Positions 30,231-40,879 of a DNA stretch of 64,000 bases are shown here, in pieces (the stretch's first letter is position 1; each line of letters begins with the position of its first letter). The notes beneath the pieces were generated by a model, which was given only the letters and a program-made list of their open reading frames with translations, was not told the DNA's origin and did not search any database. Source of the DNA: Armigeres subalbatus (lineage: Eukaryota > Arthropoda > Insecta > Diptera > Culicidae); assembly GCF_024139115.2 (NCBI RefSeq), contig NC_085140.1, positions 21,103,035 to 21,167,034 of the forward strand. The letters are read 5' to 3'. Both the position numbers and the translations under genes were made by a program.

Positions 30231-31590
30231 GTGTGTTGAGTGCTTTGCGTGCGGTGTTCATTTGGTTGGTCGTGTGTGTGCTCAGACGCGGCTGTCAGCG
30301 CAAGCGCTTGGGCTAAGGACAGCCACGTGAAATATTGCTTGGCACGCTACTTACTTTGATTGCTTCGGTAGCGGCGGGAACTGAGCCATGCGCATGGACT
30401 TACTTAATCATGCATGATTACTTACGGTTTGCTTGCTTTGCGTACGCTTGGAGGGAATTTACGGAAATCACCACGGTCGTTCATTCATGTAGAGACGCAC
30501 CGTGGATCGACACTCGCGTCGATGAGCGTGACGCTGATGAACTTCCCTCCGGTCTGTGGTCTTCACGCGACCGCGTCGATGAATGTTTCGGCGGCGGTGA
30601 TGAATTGCCGAGGGTTGGCGCAGTTCCGCGATGAGTCTGGGTGTCTGCTAGCTTTGCCTAGGGCGCGATGAACGTTTGCAAGCCCTCTTCCGGTCGACGT
30701 ACTTCCGGGAAAATTCCTCGTAGCTGACGGTGGGGTCAGAAGCGATCTTTAGCTGGGTGGGTGATGTGTCTAGCTTCGCAGAATGCCACAAACCTGCATA
30801 ATTTGAACACACGTGGTGTCGTTCGACGACACGATTAACACACACACTCAATGCACACAAAAATGACCAACGAATTACCTGCACAATTTCAACACGCACT
30901 AAACTAATTACTATTCGCACAACTTTGCAACTCAACAAGTTTACTACAATCTAGACGGGAAAGACTTAGTTAAAATTTAATTAAAGATAAACATGTTAAT
31001 ATTAACCTCCAAAAACACATCACGGCGCGACAATTATAAATCCGATCACTCCTGCCTCTTCCACTAGCCAGAACGAAGTGATCGATCAAAATCAATTTGT
31101 CCTCAGATCAAGGTGCGCATTATTAATTAGTTTCGCAATCATAACCTTCGGGAAATCCGGAGCGGAAATCCGAAGGTTGAATAATTCCCACGCTCGCGAA
31201 ACGATCAAGGTTAAAGGGAGGGGGATTAGTCTTCGCCGAAAGGCTTACATCACCCAGCTCGCTAAATCTGAGAGAGCGGACCCATTCGGGATAAGTTCAA
31301 TATCCCCTGAATGCATTCCTCCGGGGGTCAATGCACAGCAGCAAGCGCGCAAATTTCATATCTGCTGCTATCACTTTTCCCTTTTTGGGCGGTTACAGCA
31401 TGTGCGAGTTGGCTAGGGTAGGAACTCATTTAAATGATTGCTTGTGGGACGCTACTCGTGAATTTGAAACAAGGTTCATGCAGTGGGCGAACTTTCCAGT
31501 ATTAGGCTGGTTCAAACTAATTATAATATTTTGGATAATGTATACTGAAGTAAATACGAAAACATTTAAAGAACGGACATGCTCGTTACA
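30231..31590. other. Unassigned, partly GC-rich DNA
   Basis: 30240-30780 is unusually CpG-rich for the window (GCGTCGATGAGCGTGACGC type sequence), with 85-99-codon frames of unknown nature. 30960-31440 holds further unassigned sequence. It may be a retroelement leader or an old regulatory region; I cannot decide. Confidence 0.35.
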
Positions 31591-32010
31591 ATTTCCCAAG
31601 GAAATTCGGGAGAATTTCCCAAGGATACTCAGGAGAATTTCCCAAGGAAATTTGGAAGAATTTCCCAAGGAAATTCAGACTAATTTCTTAAGGAAATTCG
31701 GAATAATTTCTTAGGAAAATTCGGACGAATTTTTAAAGGAAATTCGGAAGAATTACCCACGGAAATTCGGAAGAATTTCCCACGGAAATTCGGAAGAATT
31801 TCCCAAGGAAATTCGAAAGAATTTCCCAAGGAAATTCCGAAGACTTTCCCAAGGAAATTCGGAAGAATTTCCCAAGGAAATTCGGAAGAATTTCCCAAGG
31901 AAATTCGGAAGAATTTCCCAAGGAAATTCGGAAGAATTTCCCAAGGAAGTTCGGAAGAATTTTCTAAGGAATTTCCCAAGGAGATTCTCGGAAGAATTTC
32001 CCAAGGAAAT
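31591..32010 (+). repeat. Second block of the 23-bp satellite
   Basis: About 18 units of the same GAATTTCCCAAGGAAATTC repeat as 18000-21735, forward orientation, more diverged at the left edge. Located 10 kb from the main array, so the satellite is dispersed. Confidence 0.9.
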
Positions 32011-32045
32011 TGTATTTTTATATTCAAATGAAACACATTTTTTTA

Positions 32046-32130
32046 CTCTCTTCGAGCGAGATTCGAACTCGCGTTCTTGCCACCCGACGCTGTAGTTGTC
32101 ATCGCCCTTACCAGCTGGCTCATAAGAGAG
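32046..32130 (-). tRNA. tRNA-like sequence, probable SINE head
   Basis: On the minus strand 85 nt begin CTCTCTTATGAGCCAGCTGG and end CTCGAAGAGAG. The acceptor CTCTCTT/AAGAGAG is perfect over 7 bp. The T arm GCGAG/CTCGC is perfect with loop TTCGAAT. The extra length lies between the D and T arms. A-box-like and B-box-like elements are present. It is more likely a tRNA-derived SINE head than a working tRNA. Confidence 0.5.
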
Positions 32131-32566
32131 ATATGTTAGTGGGGATAATTTACCGATTTCTTATCTCAACTGTAAGTTCATTGGACAAATAGTCTCCGCT
32201 ATATGGTTCCAAATTGGAAAAAGTTCGACGTGTAAACATTTAACACTACATGCTTTAAAGTAGCACTAATGTAGCTGTTTCATTGCAAATCACGAAAAAC
32301 AACATTGTGCATTCAAAATGCTATTATTATAAGACTATGCCTCTCATGATTCCTTTGAGAATGCTTATTCAGAACAGCCAAGTTTTCGAAATGCTTATAT
32401 ACAGCATGGAGCATATGCAATGCAAGTATTATGCTGCTATAGTTCTTACTTTAATGCTTATTGGTTACCTGGGTAGTCATCACCCTATAAACTCCACTTC
32501 AGTGAGAATTTCCTTATTACTGCCCCACCTATATACTTCCATTACTCTTATTTATTATTAATCTGA
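32131..32566. other. Unassigned DNA downstream of the candidate exon
   Basis: AT-rich. If the candidate exon at 32573-32628 is real, this is the start of its first intron on the minus strand. No second exon was recognised. Confidence 0.3.
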
Positions 32567-32572
32567 ACTCAC

Positions 32573-32628
32573 CTGTCGTGATGATCGTGGTTCAGCACGT
32601 GCTCAACATTGTCCCTTATTCCAGCCAT
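32573..32628 (-). CDS. Candidate first coding exon of a host gene
   Basis: On the minus strand an ATG in good context (GGACGATGG) opens an 18-codon peptide, MAGIRDNVEHVLNHDHHD, plus two bases. It ends at CAG followed by GTGAGTTC, an excellent 5' splice site. About 34 bases upstream is GCAGTTAGTG, resembling an arthropod initiator, with GGACG at a downstream-promoter-element spacing just before the ATG. The surroundings lack recognised transposon sequence. I do not recognise the protein and found no following exon in the window. A chance coincidence of short signals remains possible. Confidence 0.35.
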
Positions 32629-32719
32629 CGTCCAATCCAAGATCGCGCCCGTTCACTAACTGCACACGCGAGAATATATGTGTTGCAAATAATCTGCCTC
32701 AAACTAGATTGAACTTCGT

Positions 32720-33849
32720 ACATCAACTGACCGAGTGCGGTTATCTTTACTACCCATCAATAAATGTGTCAATGGACTCGCAATAAACAACAACTGCCCG
32801 ATTTATTGGTTCGAAATTTGACTATTCGACGTCTAACAATGCTGAACAGAGAAAGCCGACGATAAAGAAATAGTCATTGTTTGACCGATGATGGCTGCGA
32901 AATAGCCAAAACACACGATACGGTTTATCTTATCGCGTGAGAAACGCGACTAGTCTTGATGGCGTATTAAGGTGCTCAACTAGGTTTAACCAGAGAGAAT
33001 AGACACCCGATTCAAGCTTAACAAATGTGTAAGGAATATAACGGTGGCGCTACCATCGCGAAATTTCAGTTACTTCATACACCATGATTTTAACAACTTT
33101 TTAAATTTTCTCAGCAATTAGGACAACTAAGCTGTCAACGTGTCAACACACTTATTTTTTGTTGACATAAAGTAATATTTCAATGATGAATTTTGTCATA
33201 GTTTCTGAGAAAAATTAGCTAGCTATTCTACAGAAAATTCAGTATTTTATCTTCCCAGCTGTAAGAAATTTCGTAATCAACATCAACACAAAACTGAGTA
33301 TTAGGGCATGTTAGTTCAGTTGCAAAAATAACTTCGCTCAACTATAAATTCCTCTCTACATTGTTCTCAAATTTGAAGGGAAAAAAAGTTGATCTTACCC
33401 TTCCGGGCCTCACATGGTGCTGAGTTTTGCACCCCATCTCTTTCGTGCTGTATATTGAATTTTGAGATACACATGGATTTGACGTTAGTTAATCAATTTT
33501 GACGGGAGTTGATGTACGCTGAATTTACAAAACAAAGTAAAAAAAAAACTGCATACTATCGTAAATCTAAGTGGGAAATTTCATCGGTTAGTGAAATGCA
33601 TTTGCAGCAAATTTCCAACGTTTTTGATTCAATTCATACACACCTTTGCGAAAGAACTAAGATCTAGCTTCAATATCTGTTGTCTGTGCTTTGGCCTATT
33701 ACGAAGGTGTGAACGAGGAAATAAGAAATCAACTGGTGGCAATCATCAATTGTGTCTCTAGGGGAAAATAAAGATTTTATTGAATGTTGCAGAATTGTGG
33801 TAACATTCTGATGGTCCTCGTCTTTTATTTTTACTTCAATGGCTTCAAT
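32720..33849. other. Unassigned DNA upstream of the candidate exon
   Basis: AT-rich, no recognised frame or repeat. It contains GATAAG-type motifs and could include a promoter if the exon at 32573-32628 is real. Confidence 0.3.
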
Positions 33850-33906
33850 GGCTCTGTCCCAGTGTGGGGATGTAATGCCAATATGAAGAAGAAGAAGAAG
33901 AAGAAG
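33850..33906 (+). mobile_element. 3' end of a Feilai-like SINE
   Basis: CAGTGTGGGGATGTAATGCC followed by a GAAGAAGAAG tail matches the 3' part of the SINE at 36222-36494 in the opposite orientation. The tRNA-like head is missing, so it is 5'-truncated. A little downstream, 33950-33995 resembles the body of the second SINE type at 44629-44811. Confidence 0.65.
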
Positions 33907-36221
33907 GCTTCACATTCCAGCTGTAATTGGCCATTCCATGAATACATATGAATATGTATCTTGTTTGGCAAGTACAATGAACACACCATGCGCAGGAAAT
34001 CTAGGATATTCATATGTTTCCCACTCGAAGGCTTCCTAGACTAGACCGAAACTCAAACTTGCCATCCCCTAAATGGCAATCCTACGTTTTTGTTGTCAAA
34101 ACTAGCTGGCTGTTAATATTTTAATTTCTCTGATTACGTTTAGCTAAGATTCAAATAGATTGATACAACCTTCGCCACTGTATCGTAATTCATTCAACTA
34201 AAGAAATCCATTAGAGCCAATATTTCTTATTGGAATAATTTTATTACATTGTTTCAGATTTACTGATGGCACGAGGACCAGTGCTCTGTCAATCAATCAT
34301 AATGCGATTTCCATTTATTTAAAAAATAAAAAAAAAACGTTCAATTGATATGCAACATCAAATACCCTCAGTGCAGTGTCAACCTTTGTCGTCGGTAACG
34401 AACTACCCCAAAGGGGAATAATTACAAGGATGGACGCAGGGTGTAGGGCTCGTTTATTACACCGGATGTTTTCATAATAATTTTTAATTCACGTAACCGC
34501 CACCACCATAACGCGGTTCCGTGTTTATGAATTAATTATTCAATTATGATAATGAAACACTTCAGGAAATTAAAATGCCACAGCAAGACGCACTTGAAAT
34601 CGTTTAATGGAATATGATGCTGTTTCATATCGGACCGGTGTACCCACCATTGACAATGTATCCAATAATGGCTTGAAAACACCGATGAGAATTGTCCGCG
34701 AGCCTCGAATTCTCCATGAAATATTGCTCAGAGGGCATATCGTTCCGAATTATCCGTCCGTTCAACAAACTATTTTCAACTCGGCAACACTAATCATTGT
34801 CTATTTTCGCATTAGAAAAGTAAGAAAAGTTATCATTGAAATGGGAATGTCGAGCCGTGGAAGAAGAACAAGAAGAAGTGGAATGTCTTCACCTGCCATA
34901 AAATGAATTCAGTAATATTCCATTTAATTCCACCACGCTTATGCTGTGAACACATTCTATTCTTTGGACTACAGAGAGTATGTACCATATTTGAATCGGG
35001 TAAATTGATCTTTGATTACGCGTGTAAATCGGAAGGCCATACTCCAGGGATTTCTTGGAAGACCAGAACATATACTGTCTACAGTATCTTTTCTCTTTGC
35101 CACAAAGAATTGGCATATTTAAAACGGCAATATAGATCTTTGTTCACGAGATAAGAACTGAAGCGGTTTATTCCATAAAATTCTTGGATAACTGGACGAA
35201 CTATTACCTCTTGTGTAAGTATCATATCGGTCAATTTCGAAAGTGTCGAACAAGTTAGTTTTTGATTCCAGTTCAGACAATTTTCCAAATACAATCCCAT
35301 TTAGAGTGCATAAAAAAGGTTTGGCTGCAATACCACTCCGTAAAATGCCTCAGTTTTTAAACAGCTAAAACAATTGTGCTGAACATGTTCGTGGGTAGTG
35401 TTGCCATCAAGTTTCTATTATGAAATTATTCCCCCTTTTTCAATGTTTTGGAATAGTAGAAAATTTTGGTATACATGACTAGTATGGATGAAAAAAAAAA
35501 TTGGAATTGAACAAACGCATTTTATTGACTACATAATGTTTTATCAGATGTGTAACATAATATTTTTTCAGTCAAATCGTCAGTTTGGCAGCGTGTTCTG
35601 ATGCTGTAAACAAGGCGACGATCATAGTGATCACTTTTTTCTAACTCGCCAGGTGATAAGTTTGTTGATTTAAATGATCATTTGCGAGTATGGCTGCAGG
35701 TGTTCATCAACAGATGTCTGCGGTATATTATTCGGTCCTGGTGGCCTCACAACTAGATCTCAAACAACAAGCTCCATCGTCGTTGTCACCAGAGGCCGCT
35801 AGCAACAGAAATTCGGGATCGGAAGTGGGGCTGGGTCGGCCACACTTTACGTAGGGGCGAACGTGTATATTTTTGTTTGCGTCGCATTTTCTACCGTTCC
35901 GAGAGAGAATGAGAGAATAAGATGTTGAGAGATTGAGTGAAAATTGCTTATGCCGGGAATGGAATTGAAGTATGCCGGAAAAGCAATCGCTGTGACTAAA
36001 ATACGTGCTACACCTCGTTAATTTAAATCAAATAAAAGCTTTTACAACCGATGTTTACCAAAAATAGCTATATTTTAAGCAGAAGTGAACCCCTTTGCGG
36101 TATTACACGGTCCATAAAATTCAGGGAACGTTGCTTCCTGTCATAAATATCAATTAAATAATGCAGCCGTACGCATGTTAGTCCGGGAATGGGGTAAGAA
36201 ACCGGCCGGTAACGACCATCG
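33907..36221. other. Unassigned intergenic DNA
   Basis: No family recognised among small frames such as 34607-34906 and 34903-35154. There are simple A-runs and a GAAGAAGAACAAGAAGAAG stretch at 34860. No gene model is supportable. Confidence 0.4.
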
Positions 36222-36494
36222 TCTTCTTCTTTTTCTTTTTCATTGGCATTACATCCCCCACTGAGACAATGCCGCCTCGCAGCTCAGTGTTCATTAAGCA
36301 CTTCCACAAATATTAACTGCAAGGTTTCAAAGCCAAGTTATCATTTCTGCATTCGTATATCATGAGGCTAACACGATGATACTTTTATGCCCAGAGAAGT
36401 CGAGACAATTTCGGTACCGGGAATCGAACCCAGCCACCCTCAGCATGGTCTTGCTTTGTAGCCGCGCATCTTATCGCAAGGCTAAGGAGGAACC
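36222..36494 (-). mobile_element. Feilai-like tRNA-derived SINE, near full length
   Basis: Read on the minus strand, a tRNA-like head (TTAGCCTTGCGATAAGATGC as A-box region, GGTTCGATTCC as perfect B box) is followed by a roughly 170-bp body. It ends GGGGGATGTAATGCCAATG and an AAG-rich tail. SINEs of this plan are abundant in Aedes and are mobilised by LINE machinery; pol III promoters lie in the head. A CCATCKTCTTCTT-like direct repeat flanks it but overlaps the tail, so the duplication is uncertain. Confidence 0.75.
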
Positions 36495-37424
36495 CCATCT
36501 TCTTGGCTACTAGGAAAAGGAAGGAAACGATGATATGACATCTACTTAGCGGCCAACGACTCTTGTTAGAATTCTGACTAAACTTCCAAAAACTCTGGTT
36601 TTTGTTGTTATCCAACAAAACTTTAAAATTTCTACAAACTCTTCTTCTTTCTACTTCCAATGAAAATTAAAAAGAATAAAGATTTTATTCGCTTGTCAAA
36701 TAACCATTACCGAACATGAGAAACTGAATAGCTATTTCGTCCTATGTGGAGGAAAAGAAACCAATGATTTAAGATTTCAACCCGAATGGATATGTTTCAA
36801 GTGATTAAGGTTACATTGTCTAATATCAGCATTCGTCCGAACTCGTTCTCTTATCATTAAAAGCATTACAAAAGGTATCCCATCCGCTCCTGGCGCTTCT
36901 TCCCAGAAGGATGAAACCATATGATGATATAGTTGAAAATCCAATTTCCCTAATCTGTCGAGCCATGATTCAATCATGTCTCCGACAATCCGCCCGGCAT
37001 TATTCCAGTAACTATCGATTTTCCTCCCATTGAATGCAGTGGAAATGCACAAACAACAATGTTACTAATGGTAGACCGCCGTTCCATTGTTGGTAGATGG
37101 GGTTTTGCCGTTCGGACGACGACGACTAAGTTACAGTTTTTGACAATATCCTCGTCGGATACGACTGATCTGATGTGGTCCGCAGAATGGATGATGCAGT
37201 TGCATTCGTCGCATAGTTTTATAATCCTGTGCTATCAGCTATATTCGTGTGGAGGGGTTACCAAATATATGTAAAATAGCAAAAATATTTTTCTTATTTT
37301 TATTTTCTATATTAAAAAATATAATCAAGCTTCAATAACTGAAATATATAAAAATGAAACTTATATTTTTTTTTCAACGGACCCCAGAAAGACTTCGCTA
37401 GTCGCGTTGAAGACCAGCTACTTA
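36495..37424. other. Unassigned DNA with one 91-codon minus frame
   Basis: The minus frame 36777-37052 (starting MCISTAFNGRKIDSYWNNAG) looks protein-like in composition but matches no family I know. It could be a fragment of a host exon or of a retroelement. Confidence 0.35.
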
Positions 37425-40400
37425 CTTGATACTTGATGGGCTACAGCTCTTCGATGAACCTACGCCGAATGGAGTATCCTTCTCCACTAAACTCGATCCT
37501 GGGCTCGATTCAATCGCTTCCAGTCGCCCTGAACATTCAGCGCCCTCAGGTCCTCTTCAACTGCAAAAAGCCATCGTATACGCGGACTTCCACGAAGCCT
37601 GCGGCCTCTTCCGGGTTCTCTACTAAATCTTCGCTTGACATTCTTCCGGCATACGAACAACGTGACCAGCCCACCGTAGTCTGCCGTGTTGTATAAGCTT
37701 AATAATAACCAGCCCTTCCTACACCTGGTACAATTCGTTACCGCCGAGTATTTTCCGCAGCACCTTACGCTCAAACACTCCGAAAGCTCTCCGATCAGCC
37801 TTCTTCAACGCCAATGTTTCATCGCCGTATAAAGCCACCGGAAGAATCAGAGTAGCACGTCACTAATGTTCCAAGATACACAAATTCTTCCACCACTTCG
37901 AATGTTTCACCATCCAGCACCATTTCAGTACCACCACAACTAATGAACCCACGTTGATTGCCAGCGACCATGTACTTCGTTTTGCTGGTATTGATAGTGA
38001 GTCCAATCCTCGCTGTTTCCCTCTTAAAAGGCATAAAGGCCTCTTCCACGGCACGGCGATCAATCCCGATAATATCGATATCGTCCACAAATCTCAGGAG
38101 CATATACGATCTTGTGCCGCTTCTTTGCACACCAGCTCTCCTAATCGCTCCCTCGAGCGCTATATTGAACAGTAGATTCGAGATTGCATCATCCTGCTTT
38201 AATCCATCTAAGGTAACAAATGACGTCGATATTTCATCCGCAACCCTTACACTTGATTTCGATCCGTCCAACGTTATACGAATCAGCCGTATCAGTTTCA
38301 CCGGAAAACCATGTTCAAGCATAATTTACCATTTGCCTTGAAATCAAACAACAGATGATGTGTCTGCAATTTGTACTCCCGGAACTTATCAAGGATTTGT
38401 CTCAGGGTAAACATTTGATCCGTCGTTGATCGGCCCTCACAAAAACCTTTTTGGTATTTGCCGACGAAAGACTCTTCAAGCGGTATCAATCTGTTGAACA
38501 GAATACGAGACATAATTTTGTACGCCGAATTAGGGAGTGTTATTCCTCAGAAATTGGCGCACTCCAGTCTGTGCCCTTTCATAAAGAGAGGGCAGATGAG
38601 GCCGTCCAACCAGCTAGCAGGCATTTCCTCGTCTTCTCATATTTTCGACATTATATGGTGCAGAACTTCATAAAGCAGCTCACTGCCATGTTTGAGAAGT
38701 TCAGCCGGGAGCTGGTGCTTCTCCGCAGCCTTATTGTTTTTCAGCTCTTTAACAGCTTTTTAAACCTCATCTAGTATAGGCGACTCCACAGGTTGTCCAT
38801 CGTCACTAGCATTTATTCTGTCCACCGATGCACCGTCATATCCTCTATTCAACAAAGTCTCGAAGTGTTGCTTCCACCTGGCAGCCACTTCAGTTTTATC
38901 TGTCAGCAAATTCCCTTGTTGGTCGTTGCACATGACGGGAGCAGGGCGCTGTCTTTCTCCGCACGCCATTGACAGACTCATAAAACCTCCGCATATCGTT
39001 TTGCTCTATTTGTTCCTGCACCTCGCTAATCACTTGTTTTAATAATAATAATCTTTCTTCTTCCTGCGGTGGGTTCGTTTTTCGGCGGCTCTTGCTTCCT
39101 TGGACCGATCTCTATTCGATCGGGTACCCGACACCAACAACCGGCTTCTGGCAACGTTCTTCTCGTCTGTCACTCTCTGATACTCTACGTCGAACCAACC
39201 CGTCCTGGGTCGCCGCTGTGCTGTAGTGCTCACCGTTCGATGCATCGACTCCCATAGAACGTTGATGTTGTCGCTAATGTTAATTGCACTTGTCCGTTCG
39301 TCGAGCTTCTGGCGGTACTCAGCTGATACTCCTTCCGCCGACAATTGCTGGATATTGTAATGCATCGTTCGCTGTGATCTTTCGCTCAATACAGTTGATA
39401 ACCGTCATCGAACTTTACTGACAACGAGGTAGTGATCAGAGTTAATGTTCGGACCTCTGAATGTCCGCACATCGATAACATCCGAGAAATGGCGCCCATC
39501 CACCAGAACATGGTCTATCTGGTTGCAGGTTTCACCGTTGGGTGTCTCCAGGTGTGCTTTCGGATGTTCTTTCGTGCAAAGTAGGTGCTACTGATGGCCA
39601 TCCCTCTGGCAGCAGCGAAATTTTCTAGCCGTAGGCCTTTGTTATTGGTAGCGGAGTGAAGGCTCTCCCTACCAATTATGGGACGGAAAAAGTATTCTCT
39701 ACCGACCTGAGCGTTAACGTCTCCGATAAAAATTTCCACATCATGCTTTGGGCACTCTCCATAGGCTTTATCAAGACATTCATAAAACGTGTCCTTCACG
39801 TCGTCGGATTTATCGTTTGTCGGTGCGTAGAAGTTGATTAAGCTGTAATTGAAGAATTTGCCCCGTATCCTCAACACACAGATTCGTTCGCTAATGGGTT
39901 TCCACCGCATCACTCGCTTCATCTGCTTGCCCATCACTACGAAACCAACTCCATGCTCTGCTTTTCCGCCGCCGTTGTGATATATGTTTTTTTTTTAATC
40001 TTTCGTTTATTTTGGAGGCTCAAAGCTGGGATATATGTTATACTTGAAAGCAGTGTTGGTCGTGGGGTCCAAAGCTCGGAATTCACGTTCTTCAGATCTG
40101 GGCCATCGGACTTCTTGAATAGCGGCCACGTTCATTCCAACATTCTGCAGTTCGCGAGCGAGAAGGCTCACTCGTCCAAGTTCATTTAGGGTCCTGACAT
40201 TCCAGGTACCGGGTCGGTTTCCAAAAATAACGTTCTCTTTTTCTTCTATCTCCATTTTTCGTGGTATTTGAAAGGCTTCAGTAAGCTACCTTACCGGGGT
40301 CGCGTTACCTACATCACGCTGGTGGGTCTGCCACCTTAGGTATAGCTGACGCGATACAGTTTTTCGTTAATCAGCCGCTGGGTACCAGACAGACGCTGTT

Positions 40401-40620
40401 TGAGCCGCACCTCCTGTTGAACAGACGCTCGAGGCGAACCTTCTCACTCTAGCTGATGTCAGAAGGACAACAGTGCCCAAGCTGTACTACCAGCTAAGTA
40501 CACAACCCTTAGCTGGCGGTTTTTTGTCATCGGACGACCCGTGGAAGCGTGAGATAGGAATTTGTGGGGACCAAAGCTCTGGTCGGCGCTTCTTCCTTGA
40601 TGTCAACCCACAATTTTGCA
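37425..40620 (-). pseudogene. RTE-clade LINE copy B, near full length but decayed
   Basis: Read on the minus strand. After about 350 bases of leader, an ATG at 40255 (context GAAAAATGG) opens the endonuclease (RPGTWNVRTLNELGRVSL, AAIQEVRWPRSEE, IFIGDVNAQVGRE). A 41-bp LINE insertion with target duplication interrupts it at 39989-40029. RT follows in several frames (EGRSTTDQMFTLRQILDKF, LLFNIALEGAIRRAG). The catalytic FADD reads FVDD, and the GLRQGD motif reads GLKQDD, so it is dead. The 3' tail near 37425 has GATACTTGAT repeats. It belongs to a different RTE subfamily from copies A and D, judging by its N-terminus. Confidence 0.8.
39989..40029 (-). mobile_element. 41-bp LINE 3' end insertion with 10-bp target duplication
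   Basis: On the minus strand the insert ends CAAAATAAACGAAAGATT plus poly(A). It closely resembles the I-clade 3' end at 28360-28383 (CAAATAAACGAAATTGG). Perfect GATATATGTT repeats flank it (39979-39988 and 40030-40039). An extremely truncated retroposition into RTE copy B. Confidence 0.8.
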
Positions 40621-40879
40621 GCCCAATCCTAACTAATGTGTGCTGATAATCCGGTTTGAATTACTCAACATCGCAACCTTCAAAGTGATCTCAAGAATTG
40701 AAATATCGTCCACTCTTTATAAAAATTGGATGACAGCTGGTTCAATATATGAGAAGAATATCAAGAATAAAAAATTAAAAACATTAAACATGACTATTTG
40801 AGGTGTTATCCGACACCTCAATTTACTTAAGTAGACGAAAATAGCTCAATAATATCAAATGTTGATAAGATAGCAAGAT

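Noticed and set aside
36777..37052. 91-codon minus-strand frame as a host gene
   Set aside because: Protein-like but no recognisable domain, splice signals or neighbours; left unassigned.
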